Shown one piece after another: positions 15,267-23,173 of a DNA stretch of 46,811 nucleotides. A program made the position numbers and the translations under genes. Position 1 is the stretch's first letter; each line of letters starts with the position of its first letter. The notes beneath the pieces were generated by a model, which was given only the letters and a program-made list of their open reading frames with translations, was not told the DNA's origin and searched no databases. The DNA comes from Merismopedia glauca CCAP 1448/3 (GTDB taxonomy: Bacteria > Cyanobacteriota > Cyanobacteriia > Cyanobacteriales > CCAP-1448): assembly GCF_003003775.1 (NCBI RefSeq), contig NZ_PVWJ01000026.1:1-46811 (forward strand). Reading direction: 5' to 3'.

Positions 15267-16244
15267 TTACGGCTTCAAATCTGCCAAAATAGTGTTACTA
15301 ATCTCAGTTAAAGTTTGAGTTACATTACGAGGTTGCCATCCTAATTGAGTTTTAGCTTTAGTGGCATCAACCCGCACGCAACGATCGTAAATGTAGTGTA
15401 CTCTTTCTTTACTAATTGGGGGTTGCCAATTAAATAATCGTCCAATTGGATCTAGAATATTACCTGCTATTCTTAACATAATAGGCGGGATTTCTTTAGG
15501 TACGGGAATCCCTGTTTGAGCAGATAGGAAAGCAAACATTTCTTTTAATGAAAGTTCCCCAGCAGAAATTATATATTTCTCTCCAGATTTACCTTTAATT
15601 GCAGCTAAGATGGCAGCTTCAGCTAGATCGTCTACATGAACTATACCAGTAATGCGATCGCCTCCACCCCATACTGGTAGTTTCCCGCTTAAATATTGCC
15701 GTAACACTGGACCAAAATGCGGATCGTCTGCACCAAAGATTCCTGATGGTAGTAAACTAACTACTGGCAATCCTTCACCTGCTAATTTATCCACAATTTC
15801 TTGCGCTGCAAGTTTAGTAGAATCGTAGGCAGAAGAAAAGTTTTTTTGCTCTCTAATAAAGGTTTCATTGATTACTCTACCTTGAGTATCTCCAAAGATT
15901 CCAATCGTACTAAAATGGACAACTTTTTGCACTCCCAACTGTTTAGATAATTCCATCACATTGCGGGTTCCTTCTACATTTACGAGTTGCATTTTCACCG
16001 CATCAACTAAGCCAATTTCGACATAAGCAGCAGTATGGAACACCCAATCTACACCAGTCATAGCTTCAGTAATCGAAGGGCGATCGCCTAAGTCGCCATA
16101 AACCAGTTTCACGCTACAATTATCTAAGTTGGATAAATTACTAGATTTTCTGACCAATCCCACTACTTCAATCCCTCTTTTTTCTAGTGCTTTCACCAAG
16201 TGAGAACCTGTAAAGCCACTCGCACCAGTTACTAATGCTTTCAT
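15267..16244 (-). CDS. NAD(P)-dependent epimerase/reductase (extended SDR), CerR-like candidate
   Basis: An extended short-chain dehydrogenase of 325 residues. The Rossmann motif TGASGFTGSHL lies at residues 6-16, the cofactor-acid region includes VYGDLGD (49-55), and FHTAA, Ser of FSTIG and the catalytic YxxxK (YDSTK) are all present. It resembles dihydroflavonol-4-reductase-like and HpnA-like enzymes, which reduce ketones or epimerise sugars. It is the last in a minus-strand run with an acyltransferase and an alpha-oxoamine synthase. In bacteria such as Caulobacter an enzyme of this superfamily (CerR) reduces 3-oxo-ceramide, so that role is a plausible inference here. A sugar-nucleotide or hopanoid-linked function is the main alternative. 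Confidence 0.85.
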   Translation of the reverse strand: MKALVTGASGFTGSHLVKALEKRGIEVVGLVRKSSNLSNLDNCSVKLVYGDLGDRPSITEAMTGVDWVFHTAAYVEIGLVDAVKMQLVNVEGTRNVMELSKQLGVQKVVHFSTIGIFGDTQGRVINETFIREQKNFSSAYDSTKLAAQEIVDKLAGEGLPVVSLLPSGIFGADDPHFGPVLRQYLSGKLPVWGGGDRITGIVHVDDLAEAAILAAIKGKSGEKYIISAGELSLKEMFAFLSAQTGIPVPKEIPPIMLRIAGNILDPIGRLFNWQPPISKERVHYIYDRCVRVDATKAKTQLGWQPRNVTQTLTEISNTILADLKP

Positions 16245-16335
16245 AAAGCTTTATTGGTAGATTTGATTAAAATCTGTAGGAAATACAAGAGACTTTTATT
16301 GTCAAATTATGACTTGAGAAACAGTTATGAGTTTT

Positions 16336-16545
16336 CTAACTCATTTTGAGTTTACCTAACTTTTGTTTAATCAAAATTTCCACTTCTTGAATCTCAGCCT
16401 TTGAGTTAGGAATATTGAAAGTTTCTGGAGATGCTTCACCAGTGAAACGATCTACAAAAGCATGAAATGCAGTTTTATTTTCAGGATTAGCGATGATATA
16501 AGCTCTTAACTCACTTTTTGTCATATTATTAAAATCAGGGTTCAT
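16336..16545 (-). CDS. DUF6887-type small protein
   Basis: A 69-residue charged protein, MNPDFNNMTKSELRAYIIAN at its N-terminus, matching the small cyanobacterial DUF6887 pattern (MTK-ELRAY and a helix containing FHAFVDRF). The longer frame begins with a TTG at 16560. I chose the ATG at 16545 because GGAG precedes it at suitable spacing and the conserved part begins here. It lies 32 bp after the DUF6888-type frame, and the two usually occur together in cyanobacteria. Function unknown. The size and tight pairing resemble a toxin-antitoxin module, but there is no evidence for activity. Confidence 0.7.
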   Translation of the reverse strand: MNPDFNNMTKSELRAYIIANPENKTAFHAFVDRFTGEASPETFNIPNSKAEIQEVEILIKQKLGKLKMS

Positions 16546-16577
16546 TACAAGAATCTCCAAAGACCATTGCGATATAT

Positions 16578-16718
16578 TTATATCTCTATGTTATCTCCAG
16601 CCAGAATAAATAGATTACCCGTTCGTTCATCAAGACAGACGACAAAAATAGGGGTAAGGGTATTAGTGAGAGATTGACAGAGAATTACACACCTAATACT
16701 TTGTTCGGCAGTTGGCAA
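16578..16718 (-). CDS. DUF6888-type very small protein (46 codons)
   Basis: A short frame starting at a TTG that follows GAGG at suitable spacing. The product reads LPTAEQSIRCVILCQ at the start and CLDERTGNLFILAGDNIEI at the end, which matches the DUF6888 pattern (PTxEQ-IxC, DERTGN-FILAG). An in-frame stop lies upstream, so a longer form is excluded, and no ATG is available. The C-terminus is shorter than I recall for the family (relatives continue after the IEI), so a mild 3' truncation is possible. It precedes the DUF6887-type gene by 32 bp. Function unknown. Confidence 0.65.
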   Translation of the reverse strand: MPTAEQSIRCVILCQSLTNTLTPIFVVCLDERTGNLFILAGDNIEI

Positions 16719-16775
16719 GATTTGTGTACCTCACGACCATAATTTAAACTTTGATAGAGTTAACCTATAACCACT

Positions 16776-17918
16776 TTATAAAGCTTTTTCATAAATTCTA
16801 TAGGTTTTATAAATTTTACCGCCTGAAGCTGCTATCAGTTTGCGAGAGGGAAAATTATCTTCATATACCCAAGATAATTCGGCTCGTTTGTAGGGTTTAC
16901 CTTTCTCAATTCCGGCTTGTAATCCTAAATAAATTAGGGCTAAAGGAACCATTTTTCTTTTATATTCTGGTAACGAACAAATAGCAATAACTCGCCCTCT
17001 ATCTATTTGCCTTTTATACCATAAAAACTTGAGGATGCCAGGTAAATTTAACTTGCCATTTACGTGTTTTAAGGGAATATTATAATCTGGCAATCCCATA
17101 AAAAATCCTACCATTTCGCCATTATATTCAGCGACAGGAAAGACATCTGGATCGACTAAACCTTGTAAGTCTTTCGCCTCTTCTACAAATTCTTCTTGAG
17201 TGCGTGGGGTAGAACTCCAGTTATCAGCAAAAGCGGTATTAAACAAGTTATACAAACTAATACAATCGGCTTCAAATTCTTTACCTTTGGTTCTCAAAGT
17301 CCGAAAATTAACGCCAGATTTGCAAGCGACTCGATAAGCCTTAGCAAATTCTGGCGGTAAAGGTGTATCTAAAGGGAAGTTATAAGCATATGCATCTTTA
17401 GCTTTTTCCCAACCATATTGTTCCCAAAATTCGGGATAATAAGGAGGGTTATATGGCATCATTACCATTGGTGGTGAATCAAACCCATCTACTAAAAATA
17501 AACAGTTATTGTGGGTAGAAAGATCGATAGGACCGCGAGCAATTTTTAGGTTGTGCGATCGCAACCATTCACTAGCATTATCTAACAAAGATTGAGCTAT
17601 TTCAAAATTGTTAATACACTCAAAATAACCAATTAATCCAAGCTGCTCTTTTTCTTTATCTATCAATCTTTGATTAACCGCCGCTACTACCCTACCCACA
17701 GGTTTGTTATCACTTGAAACTGCAATAAATTGCTGGAACTTACCGTAGGTGAGAAATGTATTTTGATCGGAAAGCTGTTTGGCTATACTACTACGTAAAG
17801 GTGATACCCAGTTAGGATCGTTAGCATAAACTACCTTGGGTACATCCAGAAATAACTCCTGTTGCTGACTAGTTGTAACAGGTAATATTTTAAAAGTATT
17901 GTTGTGAGAAAATGACAT
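16776..17918 (-). CDS. GNAT-fold acyltransferase, bacterial ceramide synthase (bCerS)-like
   Basis: A 380-residue protein of the GNAT-related family often mislabelled dATP pyrophosphohydrolase. Family landmarks are YANDPNWVSPLRSS (about residues 31-44), PVGRVVAAVNQR, a long middle with GPIDLSTHNNCLFLVDGF and PPMVMMPYNPPYYPEFWEQYGW, then GEMVGFFMGLPDYN, and the terminal KTYRIYEKAL. Members in Caulobacter and Porphyromonas are reported to N-acylate 3-ketosphinganine, giving 3-oxo-ceramide. With an alpha-oxoamine synthase upstream and an SDR reductase downstream on the same strand, that reaction is the best guess here. No signal peptide or TM segment is evident, so it probably acts at the cytoplasmic membrane face. 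Another acyl-acceptor is possible. Confidence 0.8.
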   Translation of the reverse strand: MSFSHNNTFKILPVTTSQQQELFLDVPKVVYANDPNWVSPLRSSIAKQLSDQNTFLTYGKFQQFIAVSSDNKPVGRVVAAVNQRLIDKEKEQLGLIGYFECINNFEIAQSLLDNASEWLRSHNLKIARGPIDLSTHNNCLFLVDGFDSPPMVMMPYNPPYYPEFWEQYGWEKAKDAYAYNFPLDTPLPPEFAKAYRVACKSGVNFRTLRTKGKEFEADCISLYNLFNTAFADNWSSTPRTQEEFVEEAKDLQGLVDPDVFPVAEYNGEMVGFFMGLPDYNIPLKHVNGKLNLPGILKFLWYKRQIDRGRVIAICSLPEYKRKMVPLALIYLGLQAGIEKGKPYKRAELSWVYEDNFPSRKLIAASGGKIYKTYRIYEKAL

Positions 17919-17960
17919 TTGTTAATGAGTAAAAAAGGAGGATAGAGATTTGGTAAATCA

Positions 17961-17990
17961 CGAGTAACGAGTAACGAGTAACGAGTAACG
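17961..17990. repeat. Heptanucleotide tandem repeat (CGAGTAA), second locus
   Basis: Four tandem CGAGTAA units upstream of the acyltransferase gene. The same heptamer, in another phase, is at 8551-8577. Its position between two minus-strand genes means it is probably transcribed. Confidence 0.8.
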
Positions 17991-18040
17991 ACTGAAGTAC
18001 ATAGACCACCTCATGTAAATAGACAAATAAATATACAAAT

Positions 18041-18060
18041 AATTTTGCCTACCTACTTAT
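18041..18060. repeat. 20-bp direct repeat, copy 1
   Basis: AATTTTGCCTACCTACTTAT is repeated exactly at 21809-21828, and the sequence just before it (ATACAA, T/A-rich) is also similar. The two copies bracket the coiled-coil, oxoamine synthase and Rieske genes. Confidence 0.6.
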
Positions 18061-18067
18061 AAATATT

Positions 18068-18376
18068 TTAATTTGCTGAGCTTCCATTACCTCTTTGACT
18101 TAATAGATATTCCCAAATTCGGCGAATTTCCTGTTGGGTTTCTCTAATTATCTCTTCATGACGACTCGTTTGCTCTTGATAGCGATTAAACTGTTCTTGA
18201 CTTTGCCGTTGATAAACAGCTAACTCGGCAAACAATTGTAAAACATCATTGATAGATGCTCTTAATTCCCTTATCTCAGCCGCGTTTTGCTCTATAGCTT
18301 GAGAATGGCGATCTATATATCTTGCGGCTGTTTCTAATAGTTTCTCGGTTTGAGTTAACCTTTCTTCTGGTGTCAT
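18068..18376 (-). CDS. Small coiled-coil protein
   Basis: A 102-residue, Gln/Glu/Arg-rich protein, almost wholly heptad-patterned (LTQTEKLLETAARYIDRHS, then AAEIRELRASINDVLQLFAEL and repeated Gln-rich stretches to residue 90). It lacks a signal peptide, TM segment or recognised domain. Similar short coiled-coil proteins are common in cyanobacteria, and some partner with membrane or chemotaxis-like proteins; nothing specific can be claimed here. It lies between the acyltransferase and oxoamine synthase genes on the same strand, but long spacers on both sides argue against a tight operon. Confidence 0.65.
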   Translation of the reverse strand: MTPEERLTQTEKLLETAARYIDRHSQAIEQNAAEIRELRASINDVLQLFAELAVYQRQSQEQFNRYQEQTSRHEEIIRETQQEIRRIWEYLLSQRGNGSSAN

Positions 18377-18497
18377 TTTTCGCTGGTATTAGTGAGTGAA
18401 AAAATTAGATAACGAGCGATCGCATTTTCTCCAAAAGTAACCTAAACCTAAGATAGTTAGGCGATCGCATTATTCTACTATCTGAAAGGTAATATCA

Positions 18498-18701
18498 TTA
18501 TTCTAATGCTGTAGAATCAGGGGGACATTCTGGTGCTTTACCTCCTAATTTACCAAATTGAATTGGCGTTGTTGTCGGTTCATTACTTTCACAAATCGCG
18601 CTACTTAGAACGATTTGCTTTTTTGAATTCACGTACCTAACCGTAGCACCCGCATAGCTTTTGAAACTAGGATATTTTATTTTATAGTGAAATAATACCA
18701 A
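18498..18701 (-). CDS. Possible small hypothetical protein
   Basis: A 67-codon frame beginning with TTG. The C-terminal half (PTTTPIQFGKLGGKAPECPPDST) looks protein-like and is Pro/Gly-rich; the N-terminal half is Tyr/Lys/Ser-rich. There is no strong Shine-Dalgarno sequence and no recognised family. It may be a decayed gene end or a chance frame. Confidence 0.25.
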   Translation of the reverse strand: MVLFHYKIKYPSFKSYAGATVRYVNSKKQIVLSSAICESNEPTTTPIQFGKLGGKAPECPPDSTALE

Positions 18702-18726
18702 ATTAGGATAGATAACACTTCTTTGA

Positions 18727-18781
18727 CCTGGCGACTAAAGTCGCGGCTATACAAACAAAGTCCGCCTACGCGGACTCAAGA
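18727..18781. repeat. Double-palindrome repeat (GCGACT and AGTCCGC arms)
   Basis: GCGACT-AA-AGTCGC is followed by GGCTATACAAACAAAGTC and then AGTCCGC-CTAC-GCGGACT. The same arrangement occurs, with base changes, inside the cobN reading frame at 33535-33637, so this is a dispersed repeat family. It could also end transcripts. Confidence 0.7.
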
Positions 18782-19023
18782 AAAAAGGGGTTTTAAAAGG
18801 AGGTTTGATATAATAAGAGTGATCGCTTTTTTCAACTATTATTCTTAACTAGATTTGTGCTGTTGAATCAAGTTATCAAGTATTTGCTTTTCACCAGCAT
18901 CCATCGACTTAGCGATCGCCAATGGTAAATTAAACCTGACAAAAAACTTGCATAGGGACATAATATGAGTCCCTACAGCTACTCAATTGAGTCAGAGAAT
19001 TAAAGCGCGATCGCTATTCCCGT
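18782..19023. other. Spacer downstream of the oxoamine synthase gene
   Basis: Mostly no recognisable content. On the minus strand, 18845-18961 holds a 38-codon ATG frame (MSLCKFFVRFNLPLAIAKSM and a helical end) that could be a tiny gene or the remnant of one. There is no clear ribosome binding site and I recognise no family. Confidence 0.3.
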
Positions 19024-20304
19024 TCAAGCACTAACGGTAGTTTGATACAATAAATTGCGAGTAGCCACCATCCCATTAACTAAGCTATCCATTTCGGCTT
19101 GAGTATGCAAAGCGTTGGCTGTAATTCGCAAGCGAGGTTTAGCGATAAACCAGATGGGAGATACCCACAATCCTGCATCAGCCATCAGTTTTCTGGCATA
19201 TAATTTTGGGTTAATATCTGGCGGTAACAAAACTGGGATGACGTTGGTTTCGCCTATAGCTTCAAAATCGTTTTCCGCCAAGCGATCGCGTAAATATCTG
19301 GTATTTTCTTGCAATTTCTCTACAATTTCTGGATACTGGCGCACTTGGCGAATGCTTTCTAACGCCGCAGCAGTCATCGGAGGTGGTAAAGAAATGGTTC
19401 CAATCGAGGTGGGGGAAACATCAAGTAAAGGACGAAATTCGGGAATGTGGGTACTAATTGCCGCCCCAGCCGAAGCTGCAAACTTAGAGAAAGTACTCAT
19501 AATTAGAGGAATAACACCCCGTTCAATCGCATAATCTGGCTTAATTCCGAAATGCTCGTAAATACCTCTGCCAGTTGCTCCAATCGCGCCACTAGCATGA
19601 GCTTCATCCATCAGCAACACGCTATTGGGATACTGAGACATAACTTGAATCATTTCTGGGAGAGGAGCAATATCTCCATCCATTGAAAAAACAGCATCAG
19701 AAACCACTAAAATGCGATCGCCAGGATGAGCATAGCGATATAATTTCTTGGCTAAATCCTCCACATCGCAGTGACGGTAAGCCTTGACTCGAACCCTAGG
19801 GCTATTTCCAAACACTTTTCCAGAACGAGTATTAGCATTAACCACTGCGGAAACTATACATCCGTGATTGAGGACATCAGTCAAAATCAAAGTTTCGCGA
19901 GTATGCTGAAATCCAGGTACGGGTATCGCCAAATGACAAAAAGCATCAACTACCGCTTGCATTGCCATCCAGGCGTTCATAAATAGCTGCGTGTGGGGTA
20001 AATGCTTAAACGCCGAAATTTCCGCTTCTAGTTGCCTGTGTAAGTCGATTCTACCACTCAAAACCGAGCAAGAACTATTAGAAGTACCGTATTTCCAAAT
20101 AGCATCTACAGCCGCTTGTTTGACAGCATCTGATTGTACTAAACCCAGCACATCATTACTGCAAAAACTCAGAACAGTTCGGCGCTTACCAGTTACTGCT
20201 TCTTCAATCTCAACTAAATTTCCTCGTTTTTCATGACAAATATATTCGTCAGGATCTAGCCCACTTGCGTACCAGCGCTGAACATACTCTTGAACGACTT
20301 GCAC
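19024..20304 (-). CDS. Alpha-oxoamine synthase (serine palmitoyltransferase-like)
   Basis: A PLP enzyme of the AONS/KBL/ALAS/SPT family, 426 residues, joining an amino acid to an acyl thioester with loss of CO2. Family features are DVLNHGCI with the PLP-stacking His147, SMDGDIAPL (207-215), DEAHASGAIGATGRG (233-247, PLP Asp233 and His236) and TFSK with the Schiff-base Lys274. The loop around residues 108-120 (LFMNAWMAMQAVVD) departs from the usual SGYxAN pattern, and an insertion before DVLNH points away from BioF and Kbl. AGGAG precedes the GTG start. With a bCerS-like acyltransferase and an SDR on the same strand, synthesis of a 3-keto long-chain base is the favoured role. Substrates are unproven. 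The Rieske gene lies upstream. Confidence 0.88.
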   Translation of the reverse strand: MQVVQEYVQRWYASGLDPDEYICHEKRGNLVEIEEAVTGKRRTVLSFCSNDVLGLVQSDAVKQAAVDAIWKYGTSNSSCSVLSGRIDLHRQLEAEISAFKHLPHTQLFMNAWMAMQAVVDAFCHLAIPVPGFQHTRETLILTDVLNHGCIVSAVVNANTRSGKVFGNSPRVRVKAYRHCDVEDLAKKLYRYAHPGDRILVVSDAVFSMDGDIAPLPEMIQVMSQYPNSVLLMDEAHASGAIGATGRGIYEHFGIKPDYAIERGVIPLIMSTFSKFAASAGAAISTHIPEFRPLLDVSPTSIGTISLPPPMTAAALESIRQVRQYPEIVEKLQENTRYLRDRLAENDFEAIGETNVIPVLLPPDINPKLYARKLMADAGLWVSPIWFIAKPRLRITANALHTQAEMDSLVNGMVATRNLLYQTTVSA

Positions 20305-20539
20305 AGAATTTTCTCCTCTTACCTTAACCCAGACGAACTATTCCTTTTGGTTTCTCAGTATATTTTTTTATGTTAGCGATCGACACCTGCTCTCTTCACA
20401 AGAGGGTAGCTTACATTGAGCCAAGTAGTCTAATTACAAATATCTAAAATCGAATTTCAGTAACATCTGCAAGACTCCCCTAACTTCTGTAGAGACGTAG
20501 CCGTGTTACTTCTGACTAGCCCCTGCGGGGCGGCTTCGC

Positions 20540-21601
20540 CTACTGACTTCTGACTTCTGACTTCTGACTTCTGTCATATTGTTTCACTAATAATCTTTGT
20601 AAGGCAATAATCGCCGGATTGATTTCCACATAACGTCTAGTTGGATTAGCTAAATAAGTTCGCTGTTCGCTTTCAATCATTTCAATATCTTGGGCGAGAA
20701 ACTTACGGAGAACAAATCTTTCTAGTATAAAGGCTAACCAATGTTTGATGCGTTTAAGTAGCCATGCAGGTAAATTAACTTTGAAAAAAAATAAGGCAAA
20801 GGAACGACTCTCAACTTCTCCTACAGGTAAGCGCATCAGGTAAAGAGAAGAAACACCCTGGAGAGAAGTAGAGTAATTGGGATATTGGTATTGTATAGAG
20901 ATAGGTAAAGTCGTGGTAGCATCAGCGCGATCGCTTAACCCCAAAAACTTTGCCATTCTCCCTTTATAAGACACTAAATACTCAGCACACACTGAGTTTT
21001 CTGTTTCCTTTAAGCTACTCAAAACCGGATCGAACCACCCTTGTAACCCCCGATGTAAAAACCCGTGAAATACATCCATCGTATTCTCGTTACAGATGGA
21101 AAAATGAGCTTGGAAATGGGCAGCAAGGGGCACCATTAACCATTCTGGGCTATCAAATTCGGCTATTTCGGGAATCGAAGCTGTGAGGGTTAAACTAGGA
21201 TCGCCAGGAAATAACCAAACAATGCCATACTTTTCTTGAACTGGGTAAGTACGGGCTTTAGCGTGAGGTAATTTCTGGTTTTTGGGGAGATAGGGAATAT
21301 TAACGCAATTTCCCATCTCATCAAACTCCCAACCGTGATAAGGACAAGCTAAATGACAACCTTGTACCTGTCCTTTATGTAAGGCTACCCCTTTATGGGG
21401 ACAAGCATCTTCAAAGGCGTGTAATTTGCCCTCCACGTCTCGGAAAACAGCTATAGCCATCTTCCAAATGACTACAGACATAATTTGCTCAGGTTTGACT
21501 TGGTGCGCCCAACCCACTGCGTACCAGTAGTTAGGATTGATACCTACCTCGCGGACTTGATTTTGGACTGTTTGTCCTGTAAGAGTTGTTGCTAGTTCCA
21601 T
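20540..21601 (-). CDS. Rieske [2Fe-2S] non-heme iron oxygenase
   Basis: A 353-residue oxygenase alpha subunit. Using numbering from a TTG one codon earlier, the Rieske ligands are C68, H70, C87 and H90 (CPHKG, CPYHGW). The mononuclear iron site shows D177, H180 and H184 (MDVFHGFLH). It belongs near the VanA/PaO-like single-component oxygenases that hydroxylate or demethylate hydrophobic substrates, and it needs a separate reductase, not seen here. A hydrophobic segment near residues 275-300 (LPAWLLKRIKHWLAFIL) may contact membrane. The ATG at 21601 is preferred to the TTG before it. The last ten residues (RSQKSEVRSQ) derive from heptamer repeats. It lies upstream of the oxoamine synthase and could modify the same lipid; the substrate is unknown. 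Confidence 0.88.
   Translation of the reverse strand: MELATTLTGQTVQNQVREVGINPNYWYAVGWAHQVKPEQIMSVVIWKMAIAVFRDVEGKLHAFEDACPHKGVALHKGQVQGCHLACPYHGWEFDEMGNCVNIPYLPKNQKLPHAKARTYPVQEKYGIVWLFPGDPSLTLTASIPEIAEFDSPEWLMVPLAAHFQAHFSICNENTMDVFHGFLHRGLQGWFDPVLSSLKETENSVCAEYLVSYKGRMAKFLGLSDRADATTTLPISIQYQYPNYSTSLQGVSSLYLMRLPVGEVESRSFALFFFKVNLPAWLLKRIKHWLAFILERFVLRKFLAQDIEMIESEQRTYLANPTRRYVEINPAIIALQRLLVKQYDRSQKSEVRSQ
20541..20576. repeat. Heptanucleotide tandem repeat (TGACTTC) inside a gene 3' end
   Basis: Four TGACTTC units in tandem, with a further unit-like TTCTGACT at 20510. On the minus strand they read as the last codons of the Rieske protein (RSQKSEVRSQ), so the repeat has displaced or extended the original C-terminus. 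Confidence 0.85.
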
Positions 21602-21604
21602 CAA

Positions 21605-21950
21605 ACTAGTTCCCCGATCGCCTATGTATTAAAAAGTTCAACCTTTTCATCCAAATTTAGAATAGTGATTAATGATTATCATGAGCTAACTATGATATGA
21701 AACTAGTTGTCATTACTGATAAGTACCTCAACAGAATTAATTGTATATTTTCTAGCGGGTTATGCCCCATGCCCTATGCCCTATGCCCAGACTCAACTTA
21801 TACAATTAAATTTTGCCTACCTACTTATTTAAATGCACAGCAGCTTACATTTTAATCCACTGTAAGCTCAATCCTCTACAGACGTAGAATTAGCTGGTGC
21901 TGACACATCTCTTTAGTCACGTCTCTTCTGACTTCTTTTTGGTTCCCTGA
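21605..21950. other. Divergent intergenic region with heptamer repeats
   Basis: Lies between the Rieske gene (-) and the MFS gene (+), so it contains both promoters. It holds about four ATGCCCY heptamer units (about 21763-21789) and the second copy of the 20-bp direct repeat (21809-21828). No RNA gene or ORF is supportable. Confidence 0.6.
21809..21828. repeat. 20-bp direct repeat, copy 2
   Basis: AATTTTGCCTACCTACTTAT, identical to 18041-18060. Confidence 0.6.
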
Positions 21951-23150
21951 ATGCATCTCAAAAACTACTCACCAGATCGGCAAACATCAAAAACCCCTAT
22001 GTGGCGCAATCCCCAGCTTTTAATTTTGTTGGCGGCTGGATCTATGACAACTATGGCGGGGGGATTAGTCGCACCTATACTGCCAGATATTGTGAAGGAA
22101 CTGAAGCTAGATACAGGTTGGGCAGGAATGTTAGTTAGTATGCATTGCCTGACTATTGCTTTATTTAGCGCTCCTTTGGGAATTTTGGCAGATCGAGTTG
22201 GCAGAATTCGGATTTTGATTCCCTGTTTGCTGCTGTATGCCCTCGTTGGGGTTGCAGGTGCCTTTGCGACTAATTTTTGGGGATTACTACTGACACGGGC
22301 GTTATTGGGGGCTGTCAGTGGCGGAATTGCGGCGGCTAGCTTAGGTTTATTGGGCAGTATGTATGAGGGGAAAAAGCGATCGCAAGCCCTAGGGCTTGCG
22401 ACTAGTACCCTGACGATTACTGGAATTACCGATCCGCTATTGGGGGGTTGGGTAGGAGATAGCAACTGGCGTTACAGTTTTTACTTATATGCTTTGGCTG
22501 TACCGATCGCTTTTTTAGTAGCTGCGATTTTTAAACATGAATCACCTCTACAAGCTAAAGCCATAAAAGATAACCCCACTAAATCTCTGAGGAAGGTATT
22601 AACTCAACCAGGGGCGCTCAGAGTCTTACTAGCGTTAAGTCTCACTTCAGTAGCCATGTATGCAGTGGTGATTTACGCCCCACTTTACCTGAAAAAAGCG
22701 ATCGCGGCTGATTCTCTCCTCAATGGGATAGTTTTAGCTTCTAGAGCGATCGGTGCTTCGGTAATATCGGCTTTTGGTGCAAGTAAGTTAACCCAACTCA
22801 TTGGTATACAACCGACGATTGCTTTAGGATTCGCCTTGATGGCAGCTACTTTAGCTACTATCCCCTTATTACACCAAATAGAGTTGATTTTAGTCGCTTC
22901 TATTATTTTTGGGGTGGGATTTGGGATTGTTTTACCCAGTTTGTACAATGCTTTAGCTAACTTTTCCCCTCCTGAATTGCGATCGAGTGTCTTAGCCATC
23001 GGTACGGGTGTCGGCTTTTTAGGACAATTTATGTCTCCAGTTCTCCTAGGTCCTGTAATTTACTACAGTAGTCTAGAAAATGTTTTTTATGCGGCGGCGA
23101 TCGTCGCCCTATTAACTGGCGTTTTATTATTTGTTCCGCAACGTCGATAA
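21951..23150 (+). CDS. Major facilitator superfamily transporter
   Basis: A 399-residue polytopic membrane protein with about 12 TM helices in two halves joined by a central loop (near residues 200-215). Motif A is recognisable as GILADRVGRIRIL (about residues 77-89), and a weaker copy occurs in the second half. It resembles the drug:H+ antiporter-1/sugar-efflux type (MFS_1). Substrate cannot be predicted. The ATG at 21951 gives a 16-residue polar leader before the first helix; the Met at residue 17 (MWRNPQ) is an alternative start. It is divergent from the Rieske gene, so an export role for that cluster's product is conceivable but unproven. Convergent with the cupin gene. Confidence 0.88.
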   Translation: MHLKNYSPDRQTSKTPMWRNPQLLILLAAGSMTTMAGGLVAPILPDIVKELKLDTGWAGMLVSMHCLTIALFSAPLGILADRVGRIRILIPCLLLYALVGVAGAFATNFWGLLLTRALLGAVSGGIAAASLGLLGSMYEGKKRSQALGLATSTLTITGITDPLLGGWVGDSNWRYSFYLYALAVPIAFLVAAIFKHESPLQAKAIKDNPTKSLRKVLTQPGALRVLLALSLTSVAMYAVVIYAPLYLKKAIAADSLLNGIVLASRAIGASVISAFGASKLTQLIGIQPTIALGFALMAATLATIPLLHQIELILVASIIFGVGFGIVLPSLYNALANFSPPELRSSVLAIGTGVGFLGQFMSPVLLGPVIYYSSLENVFYAAAIVALLTGVLLFVPQRR

Positions 23151-23173
23151 CAGATGAGGAATTTCGCCCGCAA

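Noticed and set aside
21965-22465. 166-codon minus-strand frame in the MFS gene
   Set aside because: Antisense to a clear 12-TM transporter; Pro/Ala/Lys-rich shadow composition.
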